NCBI GenBank assembly: GCA_039105265.1 | Contig: JAPFFF010000001.1 | Span: 4,464,001-4,528,000 of the forward strand | Reading direction: 5' to 3' | Length of the DNA stretch: 64,000 nucleotides | DNA from: Tritrichomonas musculus | Taxonomy: Eukaryota; Parabasalia; Tritrichomonadida; Tritrichomonadidae | In this document: one piece after another, positions 39,701 to 50,016 of the stretch | How positions within the stretch are numbered: position 1 is the first letter of the stretch | Layout: every line of letters starts with the position of its first letter | Notes under the pieces: model-generated | Databases searched by the model: none | Told to the model about the DNA's origin: nothing | The model's input: the letters and a program-made list of their open reading frames with translations, nothing else | Position numbers and translations under genes: made by a program

Positions 39701-42347
39701 ACTAATGAATTCTTTTGCAGATTCATTTATTATTGAATCAACAAATGTTGTTCTTGTCAATGAAGCCGGACGAGTTCAAAATCACTTTGTTGTTCCTTCT
39801 TGGGCGGATGCTCTTTTCCTTGTCCGAACAGCTCCCCTTCCAAGGCAAGCTGCAATATTCAAAGTTGTCTTAGAACATGTTGCATCATTATATCAAATAT
39901 TGCATATCATTCGATTCGAAGTTAGTTTAACTCAAAAAATAAGTAGGACATCGATTACTTTATGGGAAAATGAATTTCATCTGGAAACTGCGGTATTACA
40001 AAAATTATTAAATGAATTAACAAGACTTCCAAGTGGGAATGAATTCGATGTCTCAGCAAAATACTTAGAAAGCAAACTTTTTTTCTTAATGGAAAGGCTT
40101 GAATTGGCGCTTTTTCAAGCATATGAAGCATCATATGTATCAGTTAGTGGAGATGATGTCGCATTAGGTCCATCGGCTCTCAACTTGCATCAACAAATGG
40201 TCGAACCACTTCATTATATGAAAGGATTGTTTAATTCGCATCGATTCATTCCAAATTGGATGACTCAATTTATGGGCGAATCAATTGAATTAACGCGAAG
40301 TGAAATTTTACGACAATTAATGATTGTAGATCAACGAGTTGATGCCATTTTAGCTGGCCATCAGCTTCACAGCGTTCTTGAAAGTTCGCAGGCCATTGTT
40401 GCCTCATTAGATTTCATGGCAATAGCATTGCTCCATGAGAGACTGAAATTGTGTTACTTTTTACTACTTCGTGATAAGACAAACACGTCAATAGACGATC
40501 CTTTTATTTACTTCTCAAGAGATGTCTTCGTGTCAGGCCTGACTGAATGGAATGAAAAAGTGGTTCCCGATGCATCACGTTTAATGATTCCAAAAGATGA
40601 CTCTGCACTCTCTTATCAAGAAAGGCCAGTGCCTGAAGAGAAAGTTTTACAAGCTGAAATCGACGTTGCAAGATCTTTGTGTGACAATTTCATTTTAACA
40701 AATCAAATTGAAGAAATGAAAAAAATTTCAGATTTGGCTTTTGAACATTTTTCAAAGCCAATTGTGGAGATCGATGAAGAACCGCCAACTTTTTCATCAG
40801 AAGATCGTCCACTACTCGAAAATCCACCAGCTGTTGACAAATATTTCAACAACCACCTCAATACTTGTAGATATCTAATTGTTCAGATGTTGATGAATGG
40901 TGTCAAAGAAATAACTGCTGGTTCAATAATTGAAATGGAACATCTCGAGCATTTATTGAAGAATCTTTCTGTTGTTTTAACAAAATTTACAGATGATTCG
41001 ATAAATCGACTTCCTCATGCTTGGCATTTTGTATTGAAGCCATATTTGGATCTTGCTTATAGGAACATGGAAGATAATAAAATTCTCGACTTATTCAACA
41101 GAACAATGAAAGAAAGATTTAATTATCATCTGAATGCAGAAGTTGCTTTAAGACTAATTGATTCAATATTTGAATTAAATAAGCTGAATTGTTTGATTCA
41201 TGAAAGAAAAAATCAAGTTGGTAAAGAAGATATAGAACAAGATGAATTAATAGCTGCGGAATATGATCGCCTTCTTTATGATTTAGGATCTCATCGGGCA
41301 TATCTAAAAAGACAATTTAAAAAACAACGTGATGAAATTTATTCACTCGTTTTAAAGAGAATAGAAAAAGCTGGAGATGTAAAATTTGAAAAAGAAAATG
41401 TAAACTTTGATTCTCATGAAACGCATGAAAATCAAGGAAATGTAAATGTTATAAATTTAGTTAAAGATGATATTAGTTCTCTTCGTGTTGAAACAAGAAA
41501 AATGAGAATTTTTAGGTGTCTTGCTGGAATTGCAGCTCAACGGTATTTTACTAAAAGAATTAAATCTTTGGAAATGGATAGAGTCCACGAAAGAGCTAAA
41601 TTATGGCAATCAAAAAGAGATTTCGAACTCCTTCAATCTCAAAAGCTTGAAGAATTAAGAAGAGCTTATAGAAAACTTGCAGATGACGAAATTGAAATAG
41701 AAAATCTGAAACAACTTCTCGAAAATGAAAAGCAATCCACAATTCAGCTTGTACACTGGAAAGCTTTAAATTCTAAAAAAGAAGATCAAATTCAAAATGA
41801 ATTGAAAAAGTTTACAGAAGTTGAAAAAGTTAATATTAGTTCGTTATTATCGAAATTAAATAATGCTAAAGAAAGATTAGATAAATTAAATCAAGAAACT
41901 GAATATATTGAAATTGAAACAGAAAGAACAATTCGAACACCAATGAGAAAAGCTGAGCAAGTTCGAAAAAAGATATTAACAACAAAGTTAGCTAGGACAG
42001 AAGTTTTAAAGACCAAAACAATGCCTTCTATGAGACCTCAGACAGCATTTGCATTGAACACAGAGTCAATAATTGCACAATACAGAGATGAGAACGTTCA
42101 ACTAATGTCAAGGAATGAGCACTTAATGGCACAGATAGAAATGCTTGAAAATACAAGGGATCAAATGCCTCAGAAAACTGTTGCTTATATGTCTGAGGTT
42201 GTTCCTTCTGGAAGAACGAAAACTATAATAGATCCAGGCCGCCCTCCAAAACAACAAAAAAGAACACCAATAACAAGACCCAGAACAACAATGACTCCAA
42301 GAAAATCAGGTGTTCTCGATCAACTTTTGAAAACCACTCTTCATTAA
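36786..42347 (+). CDS. Large CCDC162-like coiled-coil protein (candidate flagellar protein)
   Basis: From the first ATG at 36786 the product has 1,853 residues; the frame is open for eight codons before it, but only a TTG lies there. The body is helical throughout with few low-complexity stretches. The C-terminal part (about 1,560-1,740) is a strong coiled coil preceded by a basic, IQ-like segment (FRCLAGIAAQRYFTKRI). A basic, Thr/Arg/Pro-rich tail ends it. Overall length, the N-terminal charged helices and the C-terminal coiled coil resemble the CCDC162 family found in flagellated organisms, but this is recalled likeness, not a demonstrated match. It is divergent from the UBE3A-like gene (127 bases between ATGs) and convergent with B9D2, a flagellar-base gene. 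Confidence 0.75.
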   Translation: MEQSELNEATLEKIIQELRDDIEQRTNTFNAKDIAIFSGTIPYITTMLEYRNQRENFLNRLENMRHSLIPQFYSDELINKCQKIPQISTESPQLIINFFKDEVSRVDYVRQHILSNFQNNIELLSENEITLENYMVDISSVLKQYRLTIDKISSQTTMSYSVDDLIVMIRLMYIKHARESFLKTLFLEFKQFPLTNRHLIVTNCFSYVEDDLNKSSHSANPDVPYLLSTIEDLNNDLGRLASRFGVKPNFEVEDGQLFLYYCDQKFTSVWNKIINLQNKKINVPEVGPKINKSYYAIIDEELCKQAVTDEKLVQLLKIYFDDNDRDLNHYVKVNSEGYNQLVGIKITSQLTSGLLKRKEQLPIDRISCWFRMRILYVKYLFMAILSHYNYFEAIKYNLINKKFKWRASPSFSNLVDVVDIETDEVVILENAQKRFSDFKSTMTSVISYYTVQYENLNNDEEVKRTKIIDKHSMIEKFLEYELRYCNAKKSIIQNLYECNYHQKSDDVIHQIYEIVSERPRYHMSLYTSFEYSYKLAVNIMETQASIISSLYYFQIMHERQISVQLPSKMPLFYRPFLLKCNMAFRQFNESFPLSPFEVYQFLPFIAKFIRLGKEVALDISEGIDFRDLQFIDYMHFSVLQKMKSTIANFTSKGIFPFEYKHYPFSCDLSDSVFTLNASLYVNDLNAIENLIDLIPEVKRLRFCLTYIRFLHLSWKIQKLIIKSDLLQKVYMSQAAQNGISDTKIFAQSFSYIATQELIDVQDQFANEKLLEFALVDYEAPEFNFSDKKSLAKIISNGDLTKLQRIYQFQKFHCFILEIAGRYNYLYLDNEFLIAHFGLETEDVNAEEEEDIDLFLTQAGDVHDELIDSQEKFDVTDSNMAFVRSFLATKLLFDSQYMVENVKKANKMKDYFFLNIRAQKLLIRSLISAQAKISPMNDEQLYQLYFSEMVDSFSAFSYRLEVANVCRLERQVLLMNSFADSFIIESTNVVLVNEAGRVQNHFVVPSWADALFLVRTAPLPRQAAIFKVVLEHVASLYQILHIIRFEVSLTQKISRTSITLWENEFHLETAVLQKLLNELTRLPSGNEFDVSAKYLESKLFFLMERLELALFQAYEASYVSVSGDDVALGPSALNLHQQMVEPLHYMKGLFNSHRFIPNWMTQFMGESIELTRSEILRQLMIVDQRVDAILAGHQLHSVLESSQAIVASLDFMAIALLHERLKLCYFLLLRDKTNTSIDDPFIYFSRDVFVSGLTEWNEKVVPDASRLMIPKDDSALSYQERPVPEEKVLQAEIDVARSLCDNFILTNQIEEMKKISDLAFEHFSKPIVEIDEEPPTFSSEDRPLLENPPAVDKYFNNHLNTCRYLIVQMLMNGVKEITAGSIIEMEHLEHLLKNLSVVLTKFTDDSINRLPHAWHFVLKPYLDLAYRNMEDNKILDLFNRTMKERFNYHLNAEVALRLIDSIFELNKLNCLIHERKNQVGKEDIEQDELIAAEYDRLLYDLGSHRAYLKRQFKKQRDEIYSLVLKRIEKAGDVKFEKENVNFDSHETHENQGNVNVINLVKDDISSLRVETRKMRIFRCLAGIAAQRYFTKRIKSLEMDRVHERAKLWQSKRDFELLQSQKLEELRRAYRKLADDEIEIENLKQLLENEKQSTIQLVHWKALNSKKEDQIQNELKKFTEVEKVNISSLLSKLNNAKERLDKLNQETEYIEIETERTIRTPMRKAEQVRKKILTTKLARTEVLKTKTMPSMRPQTAFALNTESIIAQYRDENVQLMSRNEHLMAQIEMLENTRDQMPQKTVAYMSEVVPSGRTKTIIDPGRPPKQQKRTPITRPRTTMTPRKSGVLDQLLKTTLH

Positions 42348-42661
42348 TTTTATTTTATTTATATATTGTTTTATTTTTTATTTGTTCGATTTTATATTTA
42401 TAGAGTAATATGTTTTTTAATAACCACTATATTGTTATTAATGTTTTTTTTTTTTTTTTTTTTTCATAATCTACATTATATTGTTATTTATTTATTATAT
42501 GTTATTTTATATAAATTAAGAAAGAAAAAGTGAAGCAATTAAGCAGAGGATATGAAAGTTTTAAAAAGGACAAACTGTTAATAACAAAGTTAATTAAATC
42601 TAAAAAATTATAAAATTATAAAGAAAGAATGTATTAATCAATAATAATGGAAAAACATTTA
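42348..42661. other. Spacer between convergent genes
   Basis: These 314 bases hold a T tract of about 22 bases (42443-42464) between two TATTGTTAT-containing segments. The sequence suits two facing 3' ends. No gene is seen. Confidence 0.5.
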
Positions 42662-43198
42662 TTAAAAAGCAACGAGGAAATTAGAAATTCTTCCTAAAAT
42701 TAAGCTAATGCTTAAATGAATAACGCCTACGCTTTGTGATTTAAGCCTAAAACGCTCTTTTGGTGAAAAAATGATAGTTTTATCTTCTAAAAGAGGAGAA
42801 CCGCCAATATATTTGGTTGTTAATTCTTCTATTTTGGTACCAACAGGGCACCATATATTCACGTCTATGTCATGCATTCCAGGAGACATTGGTAAAGCGC
42901 AAAAACCATACCCTCCAAGATACGAGCGGCCAAGGGTGTCGTGTTCCCATAATTCAAAATACATTTTAGGCCAGCCTTGAATTCCGCTAAATTCAAAATA
43001 TGCGTCAACAGGGTGGCTCCAAACACAAACTCCTGATGAATCATTTGGGCAGTCAGTTTGAGTCTGACCACGATCTAATCCATTAACTAATTTCCATTGA
43101 TCGCCTGAGTAAATCCACCAACGGCAAAAAGTTCCTTCTTTAAATCCTGAAGAACCAAGAATCCTACCAATGAAATATGCATCTGCGGATTGTGACAT
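42662..43198 (-). CDS. B9D2: B9 domain-containing protein 2 (MKS transition-zone complex)
   Basis: Protein of 178 residues, almost exactly the length of human B9D2 (175). Diagnostic segments run in order: IGRILGSSGFKE (human IGQIMGASGFSE), FCRWWIYSGDQWKLVNG, GQTQTDCP, WSHPVDAYFEFSGIQGWP, LGGYGFCALPMSPGMHD and GVIHLSISLILGR. The whole protein is one B9 (C2-like) domain. With B9D1 and MKS1 it forms part of the ciliary transition-zone gate. Its presence shows that this organism keeps at least one MKS-module component at its flagellar bases. There is no truncation. Confidence 0.95.
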   Translation of the reverse strand: MSQSADAYFIGRILGSSGFKEGTFCRWWIYSGDQWKLVNGLDRGQTQTDCPNDSSGVCVWSHPVDAYFEFSGIQGWPKMYFELWEHDTLGRSYLGGYGFCALPMSPGMHDIDVNIWCPVGTKIEELTTKYIGGSPLLEDKTIIFSPKERFRLKSQSVGVIHLSISLILGRISNFLVAF

Positions 43199-43482
43199 TT
43201 CGTTTAATATTCAAATTTAAAATTTAATTTTATAGAATGGATTTTGAATAAATAAACGGATATTTTAATATTAGATTATTGTATGCATATATGGTCACAA
43301 AAATTTCAAAGGATTCATATAAAAATCATCAATAACAGAATAATTTTTATTTTTTTTTTTATTGGTTATATAAAATTAATCCTATATAGAATTAATAGCG
43401 ACAAATGTATTAGCTCTAAAAAAATTAAAATAAAATCATTTTGATAGGATGAAGCTAATTGAAAACAAAAATAAAAGAAAGT

Positions 43483-44094
43483 TCAGCAACTGCATCCTTT
43501 CTTTCCTTGATCTTGATTTGTAGTAATTGGAACTGGTGGAGCGACTGGTGGTTGAAATTGTCCTTTAATTTCTCCTTTCTTAACTTTATCATTAATTGTT
43601 TTTGCGAGCCTTAAAAATGCTTCGTTAATATTTTTACCTTCTTTTGCTGATGTTTCAAGGTAACTCATTGAGTGACGTTCAGCGAAAGCTTGTCCTTCTG
43701 AAGTAGTAATAGCTCTATCAGATTCAAGGTCAGATTTATTGCCAATTAAAATAATAGCAGCATTTGGAGCAGCAAGGTTATGAAGATCATTCAGCCAGTT
43801 TTCGAGTTCATTGAAAGAATCTGCGTCGTTTAATGCAAAAACTAAAATAGCGCCAACAGCTGACCTGAAATAAGCTTTGGAAACAGATCTAAATCGTTCT
43901 TGGCCAGCAGTATCCCAAATATTGAGTTTGATTATTTCAGTATCGAGAGAGATTTGATAAGATTTGAATTCAACACCAACTGTGCTTTGAGTTTCTTCTT
44001 GGAAAGTGTTATCAACTAAACGTTGTACCATGGCTGTTTTCCCAACACCTGATGTACCAACAACAACAACTTTGTAACAATTTTGAGCAGTCAT
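43483..44094 (-). CDS. Rab-family small GTPase
   Basis: The Met at 44094 gives 203 residues; an ATG at 44124 would add ten hydrophobic residues ahead of the normal Rab start. All GTPase motifs are intact: P-loop GTSGVGKT at 13-20, switch I Thr38, WDTAGQE at 60-66 with catalytic Gln65, NKSD at 119-122 and ETSAK near 147-151. The tail ends GKKGCSC, a Cys-x-Cys double geranylgeranylation signal. IWDTAGQERFRSVSKAYFRSAVGAILVF and GNKSDLESDR are closest to the Rab2/Rab4/Rab14 group, which acts in endosomal and Golgi traffic; the exact subfamily is uncertain because trichomonads have very many Rabs. Confidence 0.92.
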   Translation of the reverse strand: MTAQNCYKVVVVGTSGVGKTAMVQRLVDNTFQEETQSTVGVEFKSYQISLDTEIIKLNIWDTAGQERFRSVSKAYFRSAVGAILVFALNDADSFNELENWLNDLHNLAAPNAAIILIGNKSDLESDRAITTSEGQAFAERHSMSYLETSAKEGKNINEAFLRLAKTINDKVKKGEIKGQFQPPVAPPVPITTNQDQGKKGCSC

Positions 44095-44640
44095 ATTTTG
44101 ATAAAGCAAAAAAAGTAATATCAAATATAATTGAATAATTGATAATATTTTGATCGTATTTTACCGCTTTCTCATTTGAATTGATCATAACAATTCATTA
44201 AATTTGAAAACTTTACTTAAAACATATAAATTGAATTTGATTATGACATTGGATATATAATCTCATTAACATGAAATGCACAAGGGTTTTAAATAATATA
44301 AAGTTTTTTTTTATTCAATTATCAGATATTTGAATTTTATGTGAAATGTGATATGAAAACAGTATTTTACTAATAAAATACATTTTTAATTGGGTAGGTA
44401 CTTCAACCGCTTCTGGAGCCTCCCTATTGAAATCTCTTTGCATCAAATTCATAAACAACTCTCCTAATGAAATGTATCTATTTTTTTTATTATGGATCCT
44501 TACTGAAATACTAATAATCATATCCCCATCATCCAGAACCTTATATATACTGGTGAAAAATGACAAAGATGATAGTTATTACTAGCACTAATTGTGTCCA
44601 GAAACTAAAGATATAAGCTTTTAAATGTCTAATTTCAATT
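44095..44640. other. Flank of the transposon nest, possible small remnant
   Basis: This covers the Rab upstream region and then about 300 bases of unclear origin. An 83-codon minus-strand frame (44315-44566) has mixed composition but no family I know. Near 44323-44365 the sequence resembles an internal part of the 480-bp element family (GTGAAATGTGATATGAAAA), which hints at an old remnant. A shared word, TACTAGCAC, appears here (44579-44587) and inverted near 55367, outside the clean inverted repeats of the large MULE-like element. Confidence 0.35.
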
Positions 44641-45345
44641 AATAAGTTTTTTTATCAGGACGAAGTGCATGGAGAAACGAATGGGGTTCATTATTTATAT
44701 ACTATTTCTGATTAGAGGAATTCAACAATTTATATTTGACTTATTTGACAAAAGAGTTTACTTTTATTTCAAAGTAATATCAAAAAAATTATTTATGTAA
44801 AGCCCGCGAGCTTTTTTTATATCAAATTGTTTGACATTTCTCAGAAGTTGAAATATCACTGAACATTTAACCAAATAATTTATTTTTAATTCGAAATAAT
44901 AACAAATACATCGTTTATATTACGAAATTACTTTTATTTTATCAAATTGTTTGACTAGACTTGTTATTTTGAGAATCGATATCAAAAACGTCACTTTTTT
45001 GCATCTGATACTCGATTATCAGTTTAAAAAACTGATATCGAGATTATCGATTATCAAGATATCAGATATGAAATGTGATATGAAAATAATTGTAAACTTG
45101 ATATCAATAGACCTATCCACAAATCAAAAATCGTTTGTTGAACGTTTACTAAAAATTTGCGGACAATAAACTTTTTGTGAACATTTTTATGTACTCAAAT
45201 ATTTAATTATTTCTAAATATCCCATTCTTTGCAAATAAGCGGTATTGTCCGTAATTTTTTAAGTTTTTTGGTAAACGTTTTGTTCAAAAACAAAACGTTT
45301 ATTTGCTTTATGTTTTAATTTTTTTTGTTCCAATATCTAAAAAAA

Positions 45346-46076
45346 GGGAAATCGTAATCGCCCGTAATCGTAATAGCCCGTGGCGGTTTAGGTCAATATT
45401 GACCTTGTATCGTATCATAGAAAAAAAAGTCTGGAACTTTTTTGCACTTTTGCAAAAAAAAGCATGGGTAGCTACTCATGTTTTTTTCTATATAAAAAAA
45501 ATATAAACAGAATATTTTTTTATTGTCTAAAATCGATATTATTATGAGCCTTGGCTTATAAACAAGAAAGGACAAATATTTTATATACTAATAAAAGTTC
45601 TATTGATTACTTTATAACAGAGAAAATCAAAATTTTAATCTAAATATTATATGAATATTTTATATTGTGTAAGCAAATGCACAATCCAAAGGCTTAAAAA
45701 TAAATATGAAACCGTATTACTCAAAATTAATTAACTACCTTTTAATTTTTAAAGTATATGATTTCCAATATCAATGATATTGCGAAAAGTTGGAATTTAC
45801 GTAATTATATACATCAAAAAAATAAAATGATGGTGTTAAAAATATTTGCGCTTTCTTGTTTATATGTGAATGCTCATAATAATATCGATTTTAGACAATA
45901 AAAAAATATTTGGTTTATATTTTTTTTTATATAGAAAAAACCATGAGTAGCTACCCATGCTTTTTTTTGCAAAAGTGCAAAAAAGTTCCAGACTTTTTTT
46001 TCTATGGTACGATACAAGGTCAATATTGACCTAAACCGCCACGGGCTATTACGATTACGGGTGATTACGATTTCCC
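45346..46076. mobile_element. Foldback MITE, 731 bp, with 9-bp target duplication
   Basis: Ends GGGAAATCGTAATC and inverse. Flanked by the exact 9-bp duplication CTAAAAAAA (45337-45345 and 46077-46085). The two arms, about 45346-45552 and 45871-46076, are near-identical inverted repeats of about 207 bases (a handful of differences), leaving a loop of about 320 bases. No coding sequence. The G-rich ends and 9-bp duplication fit Mutator-type MITEs. Confidence 0.88.
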
Positions 46077-46516
46077 CTAAAAAAAAAAGAGTTTTTTAAA
46101 GAAAAAAATTAATTAATGATTTGGCTGTTTTTAAATAAAGATCAAAATTTATAATTGAATGTACATAAAAGAACAGAGTAAATATTTTGAAAAAGGATAA
46201 TAATGAAAAAAAAATTGATTTTTACGATTTAAATCAGTTGTATATGCAAAATTCATATGATTTAGATTGTATTATTTAAAATGGTTGATGAAAATATTGG
46301 TTAAATAAAATTTTAGTTTCTATATTCGAAATGATCATAATTATTTTTACATAATTCATCTATGAAATCATAAATAAAATAGAAAATTCTTATCAAACAT
46401 TGAATTATAAAGTATATTATTGATATAGTCGATTTTGTTCTTATTAATACTTATATTTGATAATAAGCTATTTGCATCTATTTTTAATTTTTTGCTCATA
46501 TCATTTGAAGTTAATA

Positions 46517-47878
46517 AGAGGATGTCCCACAGAAATAAAATTCAATTTTTTTCAATGATTTCTATTTTATTGTTGTTCAAAATAAGAAAAATCAAATAAA
46601 TGTAAGCGATAAAGTTTAAATCTACTTATAATTTAGCTGAATGACTGATTCGTGAAAATAATATAATTCTCAACATCTTTGACTTGTAAATATATTTTTT
46701 TGTTTTGAAAGGATATACAGCATTAGTAACATGATTATATTAGTAATTTGCATTTTTGCGCCACAGTTTTGATTTTCTTTTGTAAAAACAAGATCATCAA
46801 GTTGTTTTGATTGAAACAAAAAAAAATAGTCTATAAATATTCTATTAATCATTATTTTATTTTTTTTAATTTTATTAAATTTTAAATTGATATATTAATC
46901 AAAAATTTGTCGAGTTAAAATTAAGATATTAGCAAATAAATTTGCTTAATCATTTTTGACCAAATACTAATTCAAAAAAAAGAAAATTTCAATGGCTCAG
47001 TACGATAAATTTAAAATCCTTAACGTACATTTTGGTTTTTATTCTTTTTATATGAAAACAAGAAGCAATCAAAAGCAAAAAAATCAATTATAGAAATATA
47101 ATAGATCGAATAGATCCGATATTTGGAAATAAAGGATAGTTTGCTAAGCTTATTACTAGAATTCAGATAATCACATACAACTTGGAAAGAAATTTATATT
47201 ATTAAATGATAGTATCATTATTTATATACTCCAAAAATTAGGATTTCAGATTTTTAAATTACAAAAAGTTGGTAATTGCTAAAAAGAAATTACCTATTCT
47301 ATTTAATTTCAAAATATTTACGACCTAAACAATAAACTTAAGTTGAATTTTTATAAATACTTCATAAGTTCACACGATTTTGGTACTAGCTCATCTTCTA
47401 CTGCAAAAAATTGAAAAAAAAACAATGAATAATAATGAATAAAAGCAATTTTCAAGAAATTATAATTATTTTTAATAATTACTTTTGATTTTTATCATTT
47501 ATTTGCTATAATATTCTTTCTTATGGGTTTTCTTTTCAGAATCTTAAATAAATCATATTAATTTTCACAAATATATTAAAATCAAGAGTTTTACTTTCAG
47601 AGGATTATTTTTAAATATAAATTTCATTAATAAAAATCAATATTTCAATTAAATTAAGCCAAAAAAAATATTTTTTTTATTTTTTTATTTTGATGAATCA
47701 TATTCAAAATATTGAAAAATAATTCAATTTTGAAACAAAAGTTTATTTGTTGCATATATTAAATTTTCTTCGACAAAATAATAATTATATAGTTTATATA
47801 ATTTTAATATAAAAGATTAAAAACAATATCAAAAATATGGAAGAATCTATAGACTATTTAGTTTGTGGGACATCCTCT
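46517..47878. mobile_element. Non-autonomous DNA transposon, 1,362 bp, 8-bp target duplication
   Basis: Terminal inverted repeats AGAGGATGTCCCACA at 46517-46531 and 47864-47878, flanked by the exact 8-bp duplication AGTTAATA (46509-46516 and 47879-47886). The interior is AT-rich and non-coding. A TGTCCC-bearing short terminal repeat with an 8-bp duplication recalls Merlin/IS1016-type elements, known from Trichomonas, but no transposase is present to confirm this. Confidence 0.8.
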
Positions 47879-47889
47879 AGTTAATATTA

Positions 47890-50016
47890 GAGGTGCGAGA
47901 GCTGGTTGATTTCATTATTATTAAATTATAAAATAATATATATATATATATATCCTTCTCTATTATGATAGGATTTTAAATTATATTAGTCACTAGGAGT
48001 AAAAATATTTGTGTTTTAAAATTTTAATAAAATCAAAATAAACCATTCAATTATAAAATTTTATAAATGTTGGAGAGAAATTACATTTTCTCTCTTTTAG
48101 AACACAAATAAATATTTATATATATGTAAATTACATTGTTATTTTTATTTTATTAAAAATAATTCAATAATAAAAAAAAATTAGATTTAATTTTTCCCAA
48201 GTTGGGAATCCCAACCAAAAAAAAAACAAAATATCAAGATAAAAAGTGATGAGCTGAACATTGACTGGAATTATTGAGATGATGACTCAAATCGTTATAA
48301 TCCCAATGATGTGATACAGCTGAAAGAGATTGAAAAGTCTGATGTACAATAATAATTCTTTCTTTGGAAAGATAAGATTCAGAATAATACGATTTGAGCC
48401 ATTTTTGCTATAAAATTATAGACAAAATTTTCGAAAATATCTGACCAAATATAAAATTTAAATAAATATCTTGAAAACAAATAGGTTAAAATCTCTATAA
48501 ATTTTGATATCGGCATTATATTTCCTATATATTAATAAATACCATTAGTAAACCAAACTATAGGGCCATTTTTTCTAGGAGCTTTCAGAAAATTAAATTG
48601 ATTTTTTTTTATCAAATTCTGGACAATATCTGAATTTTTGGATGAAAATACTATTATCCAAAGATATTAATGAATATACTACATCAGGGAGAAATTTTAC
48701 TCATACTATCTCAAGATATCTTGATTTTAATTTTTAGACTAAGTTGCTGAAAACAAGTCATTAATCATATTTTTATAATTATCGCTATATATGTATTATC
48801 TCATATAATTTTTATTAAATTTTTTTAACTTTGAACCACATTTTTTTATATTTTTTGTTAAAAATTATAAATGGAGGGGAGATAATTACAACGTGTTTTT
48901 TTTCTTCAGAATTTTTAACTTACTAAAAAAAGAGCTAATTTTTAATTTATTTATATGTAAATCGCTTATAGTTATTGTTTCAAGCATAAAAATATAAAAA
49001 AAATGATTTTTTGCATAAAGAATTAATTTGTGAGAACAGAATGAAAAATTTGATTAATCATTTAAAATTTAAATTCACAATAGTCGTTATATTTTTTTAT
49101 AAATATCTTAAAATTAAATAGGTTAAATTTAAAATAAAAAATATACATATGAATTATAATATGTATTAATATTATAATATTGATTTCAATTAAATTTATA
49201 GGGCCAATTTTTCTAGGAATGCTTAGATTTTAAAATTTCATTTTTTTTGTTTAATCTCATACAAAACAAAAGATATATAGAGGAATTAAAATCAGTTATC
49301 AAATGTGCATAATAAGAGTTGGATAAGCATACATTTTAATAAAAGATGGTTGAAATATCTTGATATTAATAATTTGGCAAAGTTGCATAAAATCGGGAAA
49401 TAATAGTTTTTTTATATTTATCATAGTATATATTTTAATTCACTTTATTTTCATTACGATTTAACAATAAGAAACCATATTTTTTTGCATTTTTTTATGA
49501 AAATTTGAAATTGAGGGGAATTAATTATAACGTATTTTTTCTTCAGAATTTTATAAAATAAAAATAAAATTACCCCCGGCGAGCGATTCAGATTAATAAG
49601 AAAATATGTATATATACATATTGATTATAATAAAAATACAAATAGTTATCCCTATGAAATTCACCAGAGCTCCGTATATTTTTATATTATATTTATTATT
49701 TTTTTAAATACTAATATCTCTATAAATTAAAAAACTATTTTATATATTATATTAAAACTATATATATAATTTAATTTGTATATAAATAAATAATATTAAA
49801 ATCAACAATATTTCAGAAATAATTAGAAATTTCCAAAATACCATTTTTTCCCACTTACTTCTGCAAACATTAAAACGACCTAATAATTAAATATGATGTA
49901 TAGCATTAGGTATGCATTATATTATATTAAAAATAGCATTGATTTGATTAACAATTTAGTGAAAAAATCCACTTTTTTAAATTAAAAAATACGTTATTTT
50001 TAGTTCTCGCACTTCT
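47890..50016. mobile_element. Non-autonomous DNA transposon, 2,127 bp, 9-bp target duplication, with internal duplication
   Basis: Ends GAGGTGCGAGAGCT and the inverse of AGAAGTGCGAGAACT, flanked by the exact 9-bp duplication TTAATATTA (47881-47889 and 50017-50025). The left duplication overlaps that of the preceding element, so the two inserted into virtually the same spot. No open frame of note is present. Internally, two diverged direct repeats about 640 bases apart can be seen (for example GGGCCATTTTTTCTAGGA near 48565 and GGGCCAATTTTTCTAGGA near 49201). Confidence 0.8.

Noticed and set aside
44951-45575. Several 60-72 codon frames in the left part of the nest.
   Set aside because: They cross element boundaries and inverted-repeat arms, so they are chance frames in non-coding transposon DNA.
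46670-46852. 60-codon minus-strand frame.
   Set aside because: It lies inside a non-coding MITE-like element and has no recognisable domain.
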